64,000 nt of DNA from Cristatella mucedo (lineage: Eukaryota > Bryozoa > Phylactolaemata > Cristatellidae): the NCBI GenBank assembly GCA_009760855.2, contig WPIO01000331.1, forward strand, positions 19,737 to 83,736, given 5' to 3'. The notes beneath the pieces were generated by a model, which saw only the letters and a program-made list of their open reading frames with translations, was not told where the DNA came from and ran no database searches. Of the stretch, positions 14,780-28,100 are shown one piece after another. Each line of letters opens with the position of its first letter. Positions within the stretch are counted from its first letter, which is position 1. The position numbers were made by a program, and so were the translations under genes.

Positions 14780-15288
14780 ACCAGATCGCGGAATATGTAG
14801 ACACTTCAAATCTTCATGTCGGAGCGTGAGCTGACTGGCAGCAGAGTGCTGCACCATGTTTAAAGCATTTCGCACGTAAATAACACGTTTCGCACGAGTT
14901 CGCACCAGATCGCGGAATGTGTAGAAACCCAAAATCTGCATGTCGGAGAGTGCGCTTGACTGGGCAGCGGAGTTCAGACGCACCATGATTAGAGCATTTC
15001 GCAACGTAAATAACACGTTTTAAACGATTCTGCACCATGATCGCGGAATATGTAGAAAACTCCAAATCTGCATGTCGGAGCGTGCGCATGAATGGCAGCG
15101 AGTTCTGGCCACGCATGTTATACAAGCATTTCGCACGTAAATAACACGTTTCGCACGAGTTCGCACCAGATCGCGGAATATAAAGAAACTTCAACTCGGC
15201 ATGTCGGAGCGTGGGCTGAAGTGCAGCAGAGTGCTGCACCATGATTAGAGCATTTCGCACGTAAATAACACGTTTCGCACAAGTTCGC
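14780..15288. repeat. Four-unit higher-order block, copy in the degraded segment
   Basis: The unit at 14780 has GACAC and TCTTCATG. The unit at 14904 has AAACCCAAAAT, ATGATTAGAG and TTTAAAC. The unit starting near 15034 has a damaged GAGTTCTG. The unit at 15165 has ATAAAG, CAACTC, GAAGTGCAG and ATGATTAGAG. The last marker set matches the fourth unit of the 43.1 kb copy especially well. Indels make it 509 bases rather than 496. Its survival shows that the degraded segment derives from real array sequence. Confidence 0.7.
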
Positions 15289-15932
15289 ACCAGATCGCGG
15301 AATATGTAGAAACTTTAAATCTGCATGGTGCGGGAGGTGTGCCTGACTGGCGAGCAGAGTTGTCCGCACATGAGTAGAGCCATTTCGCACGTAATATACA
15401 CGTTTGCGAACCGAGTTCGCACCAGATCGCGGAATGTGTAGAAACTTCAAATCTGCATGTCGGAGCGTGCACTAACTGGCAGCAGAGTGCTGCACCATGT
15501 TTAAAGCATTTCGCACGTAAATAACACGTTCGCACGAGTTCGGCAGCCAGATCGCGGAATATGTAGAAACTTCAAATCTGCATGTCGGAGCCTGCGCTGA
15601 CTTGCAGCAGAGTGCTGCACCATGTTTAAAGCATTTCGCCGTAACTCTCGGTAATAAGACACGTTTGCCCCGAGTTCGCAGCCAGATCGCGGATGTGTAG
15701 AAACTTCAAATCGTTTCATGTCGGAGTGAGCAATGTCCGTGGCAGCAGAGTTCTGCACCATGTTTAAAGCATTTCGCACGTAAAATAACACGTTTCGCAC
15801 GAGTTCGCACCAGATCGCGGAATATGTAGAAACTTCAAATCTGCATGTCGGAGCGTACGCTGGCCGGAAGCAGAGTGCTGCACCATGTTTAAAGCATTTC
15901 GCACGTAAATAACACATTTCGCACGAGTTCGC

Positions 15933-16022
15933 AGCAGATCGCGCTTGCGCTGACTGGCAGCAGAGTGCTGCACGATGTTTAAAGCATTTCGCACGTAAAT
16001 AACACGTTTCGCACGAGTTCGC
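15933..16022. repeat. Truncated unit, 90 bases
   Basis: The unit passes from CAGCAGATCGCG straight to CTTGCGCTGAC, losing about 34 bases between unit 11 and 47. The neighbouring units are recognisable. Confidence 0.75.
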
Positions 16023-17719
16023 ACCAGATCGCGGAATGTGTAGACACTTCAAATCTTCATGTCGGAGCGTGCGCTGACTGGCAGCAGAGTGCTGCACCAT
16101 GTTTAAAGCATTTCGCACGTACAAAAAAGCAAAAATAAACGTTTCGCATCGAGTTCTCACCAGTATCGCGGGAATATGTAGAAACCATTGAAATCGTGAC
16201 ATGGCGGAGAGTGTGCTGACTGGGGCGTGCAGAGTGCCAGCACCATGATATAGAGCATTTCGCAAGTGTAAATAACACGTTTCGGCACGAGTTCGCACGC
16301 AGATCGCGGGAATGTGTAAGAAACTTCAAATCTGCAGGTCGGAGCGTGTGCTGACTGGCAGCAGAGTGCTGCAACCATGTTTAAAGCATTTTCGACACGT
16401 AAAATAACCACGTGTTCGCACGCTGGTTCGAAAACCAGAGATCGCGGAATATGTAGAAACTTTAAATCTGCATCGTTCCGGAGCAGTGTCCCTGCTGACG
16501 CGGCAGCACGAGTGCCTCTTTCAGCACCATGTATTAGAGCATTCGCACGTAAATAAAACACGTTTCGCCACGAGTTAGCACCAGTCTTCGCGATATGTAG
16601 ACAGAACTTCAGGAATCTTCATGTTCGGAGCGGCGCGCTGTGACATGGCAGCAGAGTTTGCTGCACCGAGTGGGTTTAAAGCATTTCGCACGTATAATAA
16701 CACGTTCGGCACGAGTTCGCACCCAGACTCGCGGAAAATTGTGACACTAAACTTCAAATCTGTCAGTCGGAGTGTGCGCTGACTGGGCAGCAGAGTGCTG
16801 CACCATGATTAGAGCATTTGCGCACGTAAATAAGGACACGTTTCGCTACGAGTTCGCACCAGATCGCGGAAATAGGTAGAAACTTCAAATTCTTTTCTGT
16901 CGGAGGCGTGCGAGCTGAACTGCAGCAGAGTGCCCTGCACCATGTTAAAGCAGTTCGCACGAATAAAACGTTTCCGCACGAGTGTCGCACCAGATCGCGG
17001 AATGTGTTAGAAAACTCACACTCATCGCATGTCGGAGCGTGACGGACCCTGACGGGCAGCAGAGTTGCTAGCACCACTGATTAGAGCATTTCGCACGTAA
17101 ATAACACGTTTCGCACGAGTTCGCACCAGATCGCGGAATATGTAGAAACTTCAAATCAGCATGTCGGAGCGTGCGCTGACTGGCAGCAGAGTGCTGCACC
17201 ATGTTTAAAGCATTTCGCACGTAAATAACACGTTTCGCACGAGCTCGCACGCACGACTCGACGGAATGTGTAGAATCTTCACAAATCTGCATGGTCGGAG
17301 AGTGTGCTGACGTGCAGCAGAGTGGCACCATGTTTTAAAAGCATTTTGGCGCACGATTACACTAAACACGTTTCGCACACGAGGTCGCACCAGATCGCGG
17401 AATATGTAGAAACTTCAAATCTGCATGTCGGAGCGTGTGCTTGCTGGCAGCAGAGTGCTGCACCATGTTTAAAGCATTTCGCACGTAAATAACACGTTTA
17501 GCACGAGTTCGCACCAGATCGCGGAATGTGTAGAAACTTCAAATCTGCATGTCGGAGCGTGCGCTGACTGGCAGCAGAGTTCTGCACCATGATACGAGCA
17601 TTTCGAACGTACTAACCGTAAATAGCACAGCGCGGATGTTCGGCAAATTCTTACGAGGTTCGCTAACCAGCAGAGTGCGGACCAGTTTAAATGTGTAGAA
17701 CACGTTCGCAAATCTGCAT

Positions 17720-18080
17720 GTCGCGGAATGTGTAGAAAATCCGTGCTGCTGACGGAGGTTGCTGAGGGCAGAGAGGCAGCACCATGATTAGAGCATGATT
17801 TCGCAGACGGTAAATAAAACCCGTTTTAGAACGAAGTTCGCACCAGATGCCGGACCCATATGTAGAAACTTCGAATCTACATATCGGAGCGTGCGCTGGC
17901 TGGCAGCAGAGTGCTGCACATAGTTTAAAGCATTTCGCACGTAAATAACACGTTTCGCACGACTTCGCAGCAGATCGCGGCATATAAAGAAACTTCAAAT
18001 CTGCATGCGAGGATGGGCGGAATGTTGCGAGTGCTGATAGTTTAAGCATTTCGCAGTAAAGAACTGTCTGCACGAGTTCG
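17720..18080. repeat. Probable degraded higher-order block
   Basis: In order: ATGATTAGAG with a damaged TTTAGAAC near 17785-17832, a unit near 17842 with GCTGGCTGG, then CAGCAGATCG with ATAAAG near 17969-17990. The order agrees with members two to four. Boundaries are approximate because of many indels. Confidence 0.5.
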
Positions 18081-18360
18081 CACATGCCGTAAAGCATGTC
18101 GACACTGTAAATCATGTCGGAGCGTGGCTTCGCAGCAAGTGCGAAGTTAACGCACGCAGTAATAACACGTTTCGCACGGAGATGGTAAATGTAGAAACTT
18201 CAAATCTGCATGTCGGAGCGTGCGGCTGACTGGCAAGCAGAGTGCTGCACCACCTATGATTTAGAGCATTTCGCGAACAGATCCGGAATGTGTAACATCG
18301 TGTTTAAACGAGTTCGGCACCAGAGTCGCGTGGAATATGTAGAAACGCTTCAAATCTGCA

Positions 18361-21300
18361 TGTAGCAGAGTGCTGCACTATGTTTAAAGCATTTCGCACG
18401 TAAATAACACGTTTCGCACGAGTTCGCACCAGATCGCGGAATATGTAGAAACTTCAAATCTTCATGTCGGAGCGTGCGCTGACTGGCAGCAGAGTGCTGC
18501 ACCAGTTTAAAGCATTTCGCACGTAAATAACACGTTTCGCACGAGTTCGCACCAGATCGCGGAATGTGTAGAAACTTCAAATCTGCATGTCGGAGCGTGC
18601 ACTGACTGGGCAGCAGAGTGCTGCACCATGTTTAAAGCATTTTTCGCACGAGTTCGCACCAGATCGCGGAATATGTAGACACCTCAAATCTGCATGTCGG
18701 AGCGTGCGCTGACTGGCAGCAGAGTGCTGCACCATGTTTAAAGCATTTCGCACGTAAATAACACGTTTCGCACGAGTTCGCACCAGATCGCGGAATATGT
18801 AGAAACTTCAAATCTGCATGTCGGAGCGTGCGCTGACTGGCAGCAGAGTGGTGCACCATGTTTAAAGCATTTCGCACGTAAATAACACGTTTCGCACGAG
18901 TTCGCACCAGATCGCGGAATATGTAGAAACTTCAAATCTGCATGTCGGAGCGTGCGCTGACTGGCAGCAGAGTGCTGCACCATGTTTAAAGCATTTCGCA
19001 CGTAAATAACACGTTTCGCACGAGTTCGCACCAGATCGCGGAATATGTAGAAACTTCAAATCTGCATGTCGGAGCGTGCGCTGACTGACAGGCAGCAGAG
19101 TGCTGCACCATGTTTAAAGCATTTCGCACGTAAATAAATAACACGTTTCGCACGAGTTCGCACCAGATCGCGGAATGTGTAAAAACTTCAAATCTGCATG
19201 TCGGAGCGTGCGCTGACTGGCAGCAGAGTGCTGCACCATGTTTAAAGCATTTCGCACGTAAATAACACGTTTCGCACGAGTTCGCACCAGATCGCGGAAT
19301 ATGTAGAAACTTCAAATCTGCATGTCGGAGCGTGCGCTGACTGGCAGCAGAGTGCTGCACCATGTTTAAAGCATTTCGCACGTAAATAACACGTTTCGCA
19401 CGAGTTCGCACCAGATCGCGGAATGTAGAAACTTCAAATCTGCATGTCGGAGCGTGCGCTGACTGGCAGCAGAGTGCTGCACCATGTTTAACGCATTTCG
19501 CACGTAAATAACACGTTTCGCACGAGTTCGCACCAGATCGCGGAATGTGTAGAAACCCAAAATCTGCATGTCGGAGCGTGCGCTGACTGGCAGCAGAGTG
19601 CTGCACCATGTTTAAAGCATTTCGCACGTAAATAACACGTTTCGCACGAGTTCGCACCAGATCGCGGAATATGTAGAAACTTCAAATCTGCATGTCGGAG
19701 CGTGCGCTGAAGTGCAGCAGAGTGCTGCACCATGTTTAAAGCATTTCGCACGTAAATAACACGTTTCGCACGAGTTCGCACCAGATCGCGGAATATGTAG
19801 AAACTTCAAATCTGCATGTCGGAGCGTGCGCTGACTGGCAGCAGAGTTCTGCACCATGTTTAAAGCATTTCGCACGTAAATAACACGTTTTAAACGATTT
19901 CGCACCAGATCGCGGAATATGTAGAAACTTCAAATCTGCATGTCGGAGCGTGCTCTGAATGGCAGCAGAGTTCTGCACCATGTTTAAAGCATTTCGCACG
20001 TAAATAACACGTTTCGCACGAGTTCGCACCAGATCGCGGAATGTGTAGAAACTTCAAATCTGCATGTCGGAGCGTGCGCTGACTGGCAGCAGAGTGCTGC
20101 ACCATGTTTAAAGCATTTCGCACGTAAATAACACGTTTCGCACGAGTTCGCACCAGATCGCGGAATATGTAGAAACTTCAAATCTGCATGTCGGAGCGTG
20201 CGCTGAATGGCAGCAGAGTGCTGCACCATGTTTAAAGCATTTCGCACGTAAATAACACGTTTCGCACGAGTTCGCACCAGATCGCGGAATGTATAAACTT
20301 CAAATCTGCATGTCGGAGCGTGCGCTGACTGGCAGCAGAGTGCTGCACCATGTTTAAAGCATTTCGCACGTAAATAACACGTTTCGCACGAGTTCGCACC
20401 AGATCGCGGAAAGTGTAGAAACTCAAAACTTCAAATCTGCATGTCGGAGCGTGCTGACTGGCAGCAGAGTGCTGCACCATGTTTAAAGCATTTCGCACGT
20501 AAATAACACGTTTCGCACGAGTTCGCACCAGATCGCGGAATATGTAGAAACTTCAAATCTGCATGTCGGAGCGTGCGCTGACTGGCAGCAGAGTGCTGCA
20601 CCATGTTTAAAGCATTTCGCACGTAAATAACACGTTTCGCACGAGTTCGCACCAGATCGCGGAATGTGTAGAAAAAGCAAAATCTGCATGTCGGAGCGTG
20701 CGCTGACTGGCAGCAGAGTGCTGCACCATGTTTAAAGCATTTCGCACGTAAATAACACGTTTCGCACGAGTTCGCACCAGATCGCGGAATGTGTAGAAAC
20801 TTCAAATCTGCATGTCGGAGCGTGCTCTGACTGGCAGCAGAGTGCTGCACCATGTTTAAAGCATTTCGCACGTAAATAACACGTTTTCGCACGAGTTCGC
20901 ACCAGATCGCGGAATGTGTAGAAACTTCAAATCTGCATGTCGGAGCGTGCGCTGACTGGCAGCAGAGTGCTGCACCATGTTTAAAGCATTTCGCACGTAA
21001 ATAACACGTTTCGCACGAGTTCGCACCAGATCGCGGAATATGTAGAAACTTCAAATCTGCATGTCGGAGCGTGCGCTGACTGGCAGCAGAGTGCTGCACC
21101 ATGTTTAAAGCATTTCGCACGTAAATAACACGTTTCGCACGAGTTCGCACCAGATCGCGGAATGTGTAGAAACTCTAAATCTGCATGTCGGAGCGTGCGC
21201 TGACTGGCAGCAGAGTGCTGCACCATGTTTAAAGCATTTCGCACGTAAATAACACGTTTCGCACGAGTTCGCACCAGATCGCGGAATATGTAGAAACTTC

Positions 21301-24280
21301 AAAAATCTGCATGTCGGAGCGTGCGCTGACTGGCAGCAGAGTGCTGCACCATGTTTAAAGCATTTCGCACGTAAATAACACGTTTCGCACGAGTTCGCAC
21401 CAGATCGCGGAATGTGTAGAAACTTCAAATCTGCATGTCGGAGCGTGCGCTGACTGGCAGCAGAGTGCTGCACCATGTTTAAAGCATTTCGCACGTAAAT
21501 AACGTGGTTCGCACGAGTTCGCACCAGATCGCGGAATGTGTAGAAACTTCAAATCTGCATGTCGGAGCGTGCGCTGACTGGCAGCAGAGTGCTGCACCAT
21601 GTTTAAAGCATTTCGCACGTAAATAACACGTTTCGCACGAGTTCGCACCAGATCGCGGAATATGTAGTAGAAACTTCAAATCTGCATGTCGGAGCGTGCG
21701 CTGACTGGCAGCAGAGTGCTGCACCATGTTTAAAGCATTTCGCACGTAAATAACACGTTGCGCACGAGTTCGCACCAGATCGCGGAATGTGTAGAAACTT
21801 CAAATCTGCATGTCGGAGCGTGCGCTGACTGGCAGCAGAGTGCTGCACCATGTTTAAAGCATTTCGCACGTAAATAACACGTTTCGCACGAGTTCGCACC
21901 AGATCGCGGAATGTGTAGAAACTTCAAATCTGCATGTCGGAGCGTGTGCTGACGGGCAGCAGAGTGCAGCACCATGATTAGAGCATTTCGCACGTAAATA
22001 ACACGTTTCGCACGAGTTCGCACCAGATCGCGGAATATGTAGAAACTTCAAATCTGCATGTCGGAGCGTGCGCTGACTGGCAGCAGAGTGCTGCACCATG
22101 TTTAAAGCATTTCGCACGTAAATAACACGTTTCGCACGAGTTCGCACCAGATCGCGGAATATGTAGAAACTTCAAATCTGCATGTCGGAGCGTGCGCTGA
22201 CTGGCAGCAGAGTGCTGCACCATGTTTAAAGCATTTCGCACGTAAATAACACGTTTCGCACGAGTTCGCAGCAGATCGCGGAATATAAAGAAACTTCAAA
22301 TCTGCATGTCGGAGCGTGCGCTGACTGGCAGCAGAGTGCTGCACCATGTTTAAAGCATTTCGCACGTAAATAACACGTTTCGCACCAGTTCGCACCAGAT
22401 CGCGGAAATGTAGAAACTTCAAATCTGCATGTCGGAGCGTGCGCTTGCTGGCAGCAGAGTGCTGCACCATGTTTAAAGCATTTCGCACGTAAATAACACG
22501 TTTCGCACTAGTTCGCACCAGATCGCGGAATGTGTAGAAACTTCAAATCTGCATGTCGGAGCGTGCGCTGACTGGCAGCAGAGTGCTGCACCATGTTTAA
22601 AGCATTTCGCACGTAAATAACACGTTTCGCACGAGTTCGCACCAGATCGCGGAATATGTAGAAACTTCAAATCTGCATGTCGGAGCGTGCGCTGACTGGG
22701 CAGCAGAGTGCTGCACCATGTTTAAAGCATTTCGCACGTAAATAACACGTTTCGCACGAGTTCGCACCAGATCGCGGAATATGTAGAAACTTCAAATCTG
22801 CATGTCGGAGCGTGCGCTGACTGGCAGCAGAGTGCTGCACCATGTTTAAAGCATTTCGCGCACGTAAATAACACGTTTCGCACGAGTTCGCACCAGATCG
22901 CGGAATGTGTAGAAACCCAAAATCTGCATGTCGGAGCGTGCGCTGACTGGCAGCAGAGTGCTGCACTATGTTTAAAGCATTTCGCACGTAAATAACACGT
23001 TTCGCACGAGTTCGCACCAGATCGCGGAATATGTAGAAACTTCAAATCTGCATGTCGCGTGCGTGCGTGTGCTGACTGGCAGCAGAGTGCTGCACCATGT
23101 TTAAAGCATTTCGCACGTAAATAACACGTTTCGCACGAGTTCGCACCAGATCGCGGAATATGTAGAAACTTCAAATCTGCATGTCGGAGCGTGTGCTGAC
23201 TGGCAGCAGAGTGCTGCACCATGTTTAAAGCATTTCGCACGTAAATAACACGTTTCGCACGAGTTCGCACCAGATCGCGGAATGTGTACAAAAAAACTTC
23301 AAATCTTCATGTCGGAGCGTGCGCTGACTGGCAGCAGAGTGCTGCACCATGTTTTAAAGCATTTCGCACGTAAATAACACGTTTCGCACGAGTTCGCAGC
23401 AGATCGCGGAATGTGTAGAAACCCAAAATCTGCATGTCGGAGCGTGCGCTGACTGGCAGCAGAGTGCTGCACCATGTTTAAAGCATTTCGCACGTAAATA
23501 ACACGTTTCGCACGAGTTCGCACCAGATCGCGGAATATGTAGAAACTTCAAATCTGCATGTCGGAGCGTGCGCTGACTGGCAGCAGAGTGCTGCACCATG
23601 TTTAAAGCATTTCGCACGTAAATAACACGTTTCGCACGAGTTCGCACCAGATCGCGGAATATGTAGAAACTTCAAATCTGCATTTCGGAGCGTGCGCTGC
23701 GCTGACTGGCAGCAGAGTGCTGCTGCACCATGTTTAAAGCATTTCGCACGTAAATAACACGTTTCGCACGAGTTCGCACCAGATCGCGGAATGTGTAGAA
23801 ACTTCAAATCTGCATGTCGGAGCGCGCGCTGACTGGCAGCAGAGTGCTGCACCATGTTTAAAGCATTTCGCACGTAAATAACACGTTTCGCACGAGTTCG
23901 CACCAGATCGCGGAATATGTAGACACTTCAAATCTGCATGTCGGAGCGTGCGCTGACTGGCAGCAGCGTGCTGCACCATGTTTAAAGCATTTCGCACGTA
24001 AATAACACGTTTCGCACGAGTTCGCACCAGATCGCGGAATATGTAGAAACTTCAAATCTGCATGTCGGAGCGTGTGCTGACTGGCAGCAGAGTGCTGCAC
24101 CATGTTTAAAGCATTTCGCACGTAAATAACACGTTTCGCACGAGTTCGCACCAGATCGCGGAATGTGTAGAAACTTCAAATCTGCATGTCGGAGCGTGCG
24201 CTGACTGGGCAGCAGAGTGCTGCACCATGTTTAAAGCATTTCGCACGTAAAAACACACGTTTCGCACGAGTTCGCACCAG
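18361..24280. repeat. Regular array segment with many variant units
   Basis: Clean 124-base spacing resumes after the degraded segment. Variants here include AAACCCAAAAT at unit 22-32 (near 19551, 22914 and 23419), GAAGTGCAG near 19710, GAGTTCTG near 19846 and 19970, the TTTAAAC form near 19890, and an ATAAAG unit near 22272. A unit near 21940 combines GACGGGC, GTGCAGCACC and ATGATTAGAG, the same variants that mark block member 2 elsewhere. Small motif duplications occur near 19090, 19135 and 23050. No gene is present. Confidence 0.9.
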
Positions 24281-25100
24281 ATCGCGGAATATGAAACTTC
24301 AAAACATGTCAAATCTGCATGTCGGCAGAGCGTGCGCTGAGCTGGCAGCAGAGTGCTGCACTATGTTTAAAGCATTTCGCACGTAAATAACACGTTTTAA
24401 ACGAGTTCGCACCAGATCGCGGAATATGTAGAAACTTCAAATCTGCATGTCGGAGCGTGCGCTGACTGGCAGCAGAGTGCTGCACCATGTTTAAAGCATT
24501 TTTCGCACGTAAATAACGTTTTTCGCACGAGTTCGCACCAGATCGCGGGAATGTAGAAAAACGTCAAATCTGCATGTCGGAGCGTGCGCTGACTGGCAGC
24601 AGAGTGCTGCACCATGTTTAAAGCATTTCGCACGTAAATAACACGTTTCGCACGAGTTCGCACCAGATCGCGGAATATGTAGAAACTTCAAATCTGCATT
24701 CGGAGCGGAGCGTGCGCTGCTGGCAGCAGTGCTGCACCATGTTTAAAGCACACGTAAATAACACATGTTTAAAGCATTTCGCACTGCACCATGTTTAAAG
24801 CATTTCGCACGTGAATAACACGTTTCGCACGAGTTCGCACCAGATCGCGGAATATGTAGACACCTCAAATCTTCATGTCGGAGCGAGCGCTGACTGGCAG
24901 CAGAGTGCTGCACCATATTTAAAGCATTTCGCACGTAAATAACACGTTTCGCACGAGTTCGCACCAGATCGCGGAATATGTAGAAACTTCAAATCTGCAT
25001 GTCGGAGCGTGCGCTGACTGGCAGCAGAGTGCTGCACCATGTTTAAAGCATTTCGCACGTAAATAACACGCACGAGTTCGCACGAGTTCGCACCAGATCG
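24281..25100. repeat. Rearranged satellite units
   Basis: Several consecutive units are broken. Near 24290-24330 a partial copy of the ACTTCAAA region is repeated. At 24700-24790 the AGCATTTCGCACG region is partly lost and TGTTTAAAGCATTTCGCAC is repeated twice within about 50 bases. Near 25068-25085 the CACGAGTTCGCAC motif is duplicated after loss of part of the AACACGTTT segment. Orientation does not change, which fits misaligned exchange or replication slippage between homologous units. Confidence 0.8.
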
Positions 25101-28100
25101 CGGAATGTGTAGAAACTTCAAATCTGCATGTCGGAGCGTGCGCTGACTGGCAGCAGAGTGCTGCACCATGTTTAAAGCATTTCGCACGTAAATAACACGT
25201 TTCGCACGAGTTCGCACCAGATCGCGGAATATGTAGAAACCCAAAATCTGCATGTCGGAGCGTGCGCTGACTGGCAGCAGAGTGCTGCACCATGTTTAAA
25301 GCATTTCGCACGTAAATAACACGTTTCGCACGAGTTCGCACCAGATCGCGGAATGTGTGTGTAGAAACTTCAAATCTTCATGTCGGAGCGTGCGCTGACT
25401 GGCAGCAGAGTGCTCCACCATGTTTAATGCATTTCGCACGTAAATAACACGTTTCGCACGAGTTCGCACCAGATCGCGGAATGTGTAGAAACTTCAAATC
25501 TGCATGTCGGAGCGTGCGCTGACTGGCAGCAGAGTGCTGCACCATGTTTAAAGCATTTCGCACGTAAATAACACGTTTCGCACGAGTTCGCACCAGATCG
25601 CGGAATATGTAGAAACTTCAAATCTGCATGTCGGAGCGTGTGCACTGACTGGCAGCAGAGTGCTGCACCATGTTTAAAGCATTTCGCACGTAAATAACAC
25701 GTTTCGCACGAGTTCGCACCAGATCGCGGAATATGTAGAAACTTCAAATCTGCATGTCGGAGCGTGCGCTGACTGGCAGCAGAGTGCTGCACCATGTTTA
25801 AAGCATTTCGCCCGTCACTAACACGTTTCGCACGAGTTCGCGCACCAGATCGCGGAATGTGTAGAAACTTCAAATCTGCATGTCGGAGCGTGCGCTGACT
25901 GGCAGCAGAGTGCTGCACCATGTTTAAAGCATTTCGCACGTAAATAACACGTTTCGCACGAGTTCGCACCAGATCGCGAAATATGTAGAAACTTCAAATC
26001 TGCATGTCGGAGCGTGCGGTGACTGGCAGCAGAGTGCTGCACCATGTTAAAGCATTTCGCACGTAAATAACACGTTTTTCGCACGAGTTCGCACCAGATC
26101 GCGGAATATGTAGAAACTTCAAATCTGCATGTCGGAGCGTGTGCGCTGAAGGCAGCAGAGTGCTGCACCATGTTTAAAGCATTTTCGCACGTAAATAACA
26201 CGTTTCGCACGAGTTCGCACCAGATCGCGGAATGTGTAGAAACTTCAAATCTGCATGTCGGAGCGTGCGCTGACTGGCAGCAGAGTGCTGCACCATGTTT
26301 AAAGCATTTCGCACGTAAATAACACGTTTCGCACGAGTTCGCACCAGATCGCGGAATATGTAGAAACTTCAAATCTGCATGTCGGAGCGTGCGCTGACTG
26401 GCAGCAGAGTGCTGCACCATGTTTAAAGCATTTCGCACGTAAATAACACGTTTCGCACGAGTTCGCACCAGATCGCGGAAAGTGTAGAAACTTCAAATCT
26501 GCATGTCGGAGCGTGCGCTGACTGGCAGCAGAGTGCTGCACCATGTTTAAAGCATTTCGCACGTAAATAACACGTTTCGCACGAGTTCGCACCAGATCGC
26601 GGAATGTGTAGAAACTTCAAATCTGCATGTCGGAGCGTGCGCTGACTGGCAGCAGAGTGCTGCACCATGTTTAAAGCATTTCGCACGTAAATAACACGTT
26701 TCGCACGAGTTCGCACCAGATCGCGGGAATGTGTAGAAACTTCAAATCTGCATGTCGGAGCGTGCGCTGACTGGCAGCAGAGTGCTGCACCATGTTTAAA
26801 GCATTTCGCACGTAAATAACACGTTTCGCACGAGTTCGCACCAGATCGCGGAAAATGTAGAAACTTCAAATCTGCATGTCGGAGCGTGCGCTGACTGGCA
26901 GCAGAGTGCTGCACCATGTTTAAAGCATTTCGCACGTAAATAACACGTTTTTCGCACGAGTTCGCACCAGATCGCGGAATGTGTAGAAACTTCAAATCTG
27001 CATGTCGGAGCGTGCGCTGACTGGCAGCAGAGTGCTGCACCATGTTTAAAGCATTTCGCACGTAAATAACACGTTTTTCGCACGAGTTCGCACCAGATCG
27101 CGGAATATGTAGAAACTTCAAATCTGCATGTCGGAGCGTGCGCTGACTGGCAGCAGAGTGCTGCACCATGTTTAAAGCATTTCGCACGTAAATAACACGT
27201 TTCGCACGAGTTCGCACCAGATCGCGGAATGTGTAGAAACTTCAAATCTGCATGTCGGAGCGTGCGCTGACTGGCAGCAGAGTGCTGCACCATGTTTAAA
27301 GCATTTCGCACGTAAATAACACGTTTCGCACGAGTTCGCACCAGATCGCGGAATGTGTAGAAACTTCAAATCTGCATGTCGGAGCGTGCGCTGACTGGCA
27401 GCAGAGTGCTGCACCATGTTTAAAGCATTTCGCACGTAAATAACACGTTTCGCACGAGTTCGCACCAGATCGCGGAATGTGTAGAAACTTCAAATCTGCA
27501 TGTCGGAGCGTGCGCTGACTGGCAGCAGAGTGCTGCACCATGTTTAAAGCATTTCGCACGTAAATAACACGTTTCGCACGAGTTCGCACCAGATCGCGGA
27601 ATATGTAGAAACTTCAAATCTGCATGTCGGAGCGTGCGCTGACTGGCAGCAGAGTGCTGCACCATGTTTAAAGCATTTCGCACGTAAATAACACGTTTCG
27701 CACGAGTTCGCACCAGATCGCGGAATATGTAGAAACTTCAAATCTGCATGTCGGAGCGTGCGCTGACTGGCAGCAGAGTGCTGCACCATGTTTAAAGCAT
27801 TTCGCACGTAAATAACACGTTTCGCACGAGTTCGCACCAGATCGCGGAATATGTAGAAACTTCAAATCTGCATGTCGGAGCGTGCGCTGACTGGCAGCAG
27901 AGTGCTGCACCATGTTTAAAGCATTTCGCACGTAAATAACACGTTTCGCACGAGTTCGCACCAGATCGCGGAATGTGTAGAAACTTCAAATCTGCATGTG
28001 AGCGTGCGCTGACTGGCAGCAGAGTGCTGCACCATGTTTAAAGCATTTCGCACGTAAATAACACGTTTCGCACGAGTTCGCACCAGATCGCGGAATGTGT

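Larger units (their letters stand above)
8660..18360. repeat. Degraded array segment with dense small indels
   Basis: The 124-bp unit is still recognisable throughout, but most units carry many one- to four-base insertions, deletions and substitutions, and several are scrambled (9840-9930, 17590-17760, 18000-18330). The worst part is about 11340-13900. Almost perfect units are embedded in it near 10720-10930, 13920-14110, 14740-14940, 17090-17230 and 17470-17580. Insertions of arbitrary single bases dominate, unlike the motif duplications seen elsewhere in the array. Two readings are open: old divergent satellite, or a gap filled with uncorrected long-read sequence. The mix of perfect and badly broken neighbours and the excess of insertions favour the second. 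No gene-like content was seen. Confidence 0.85.
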
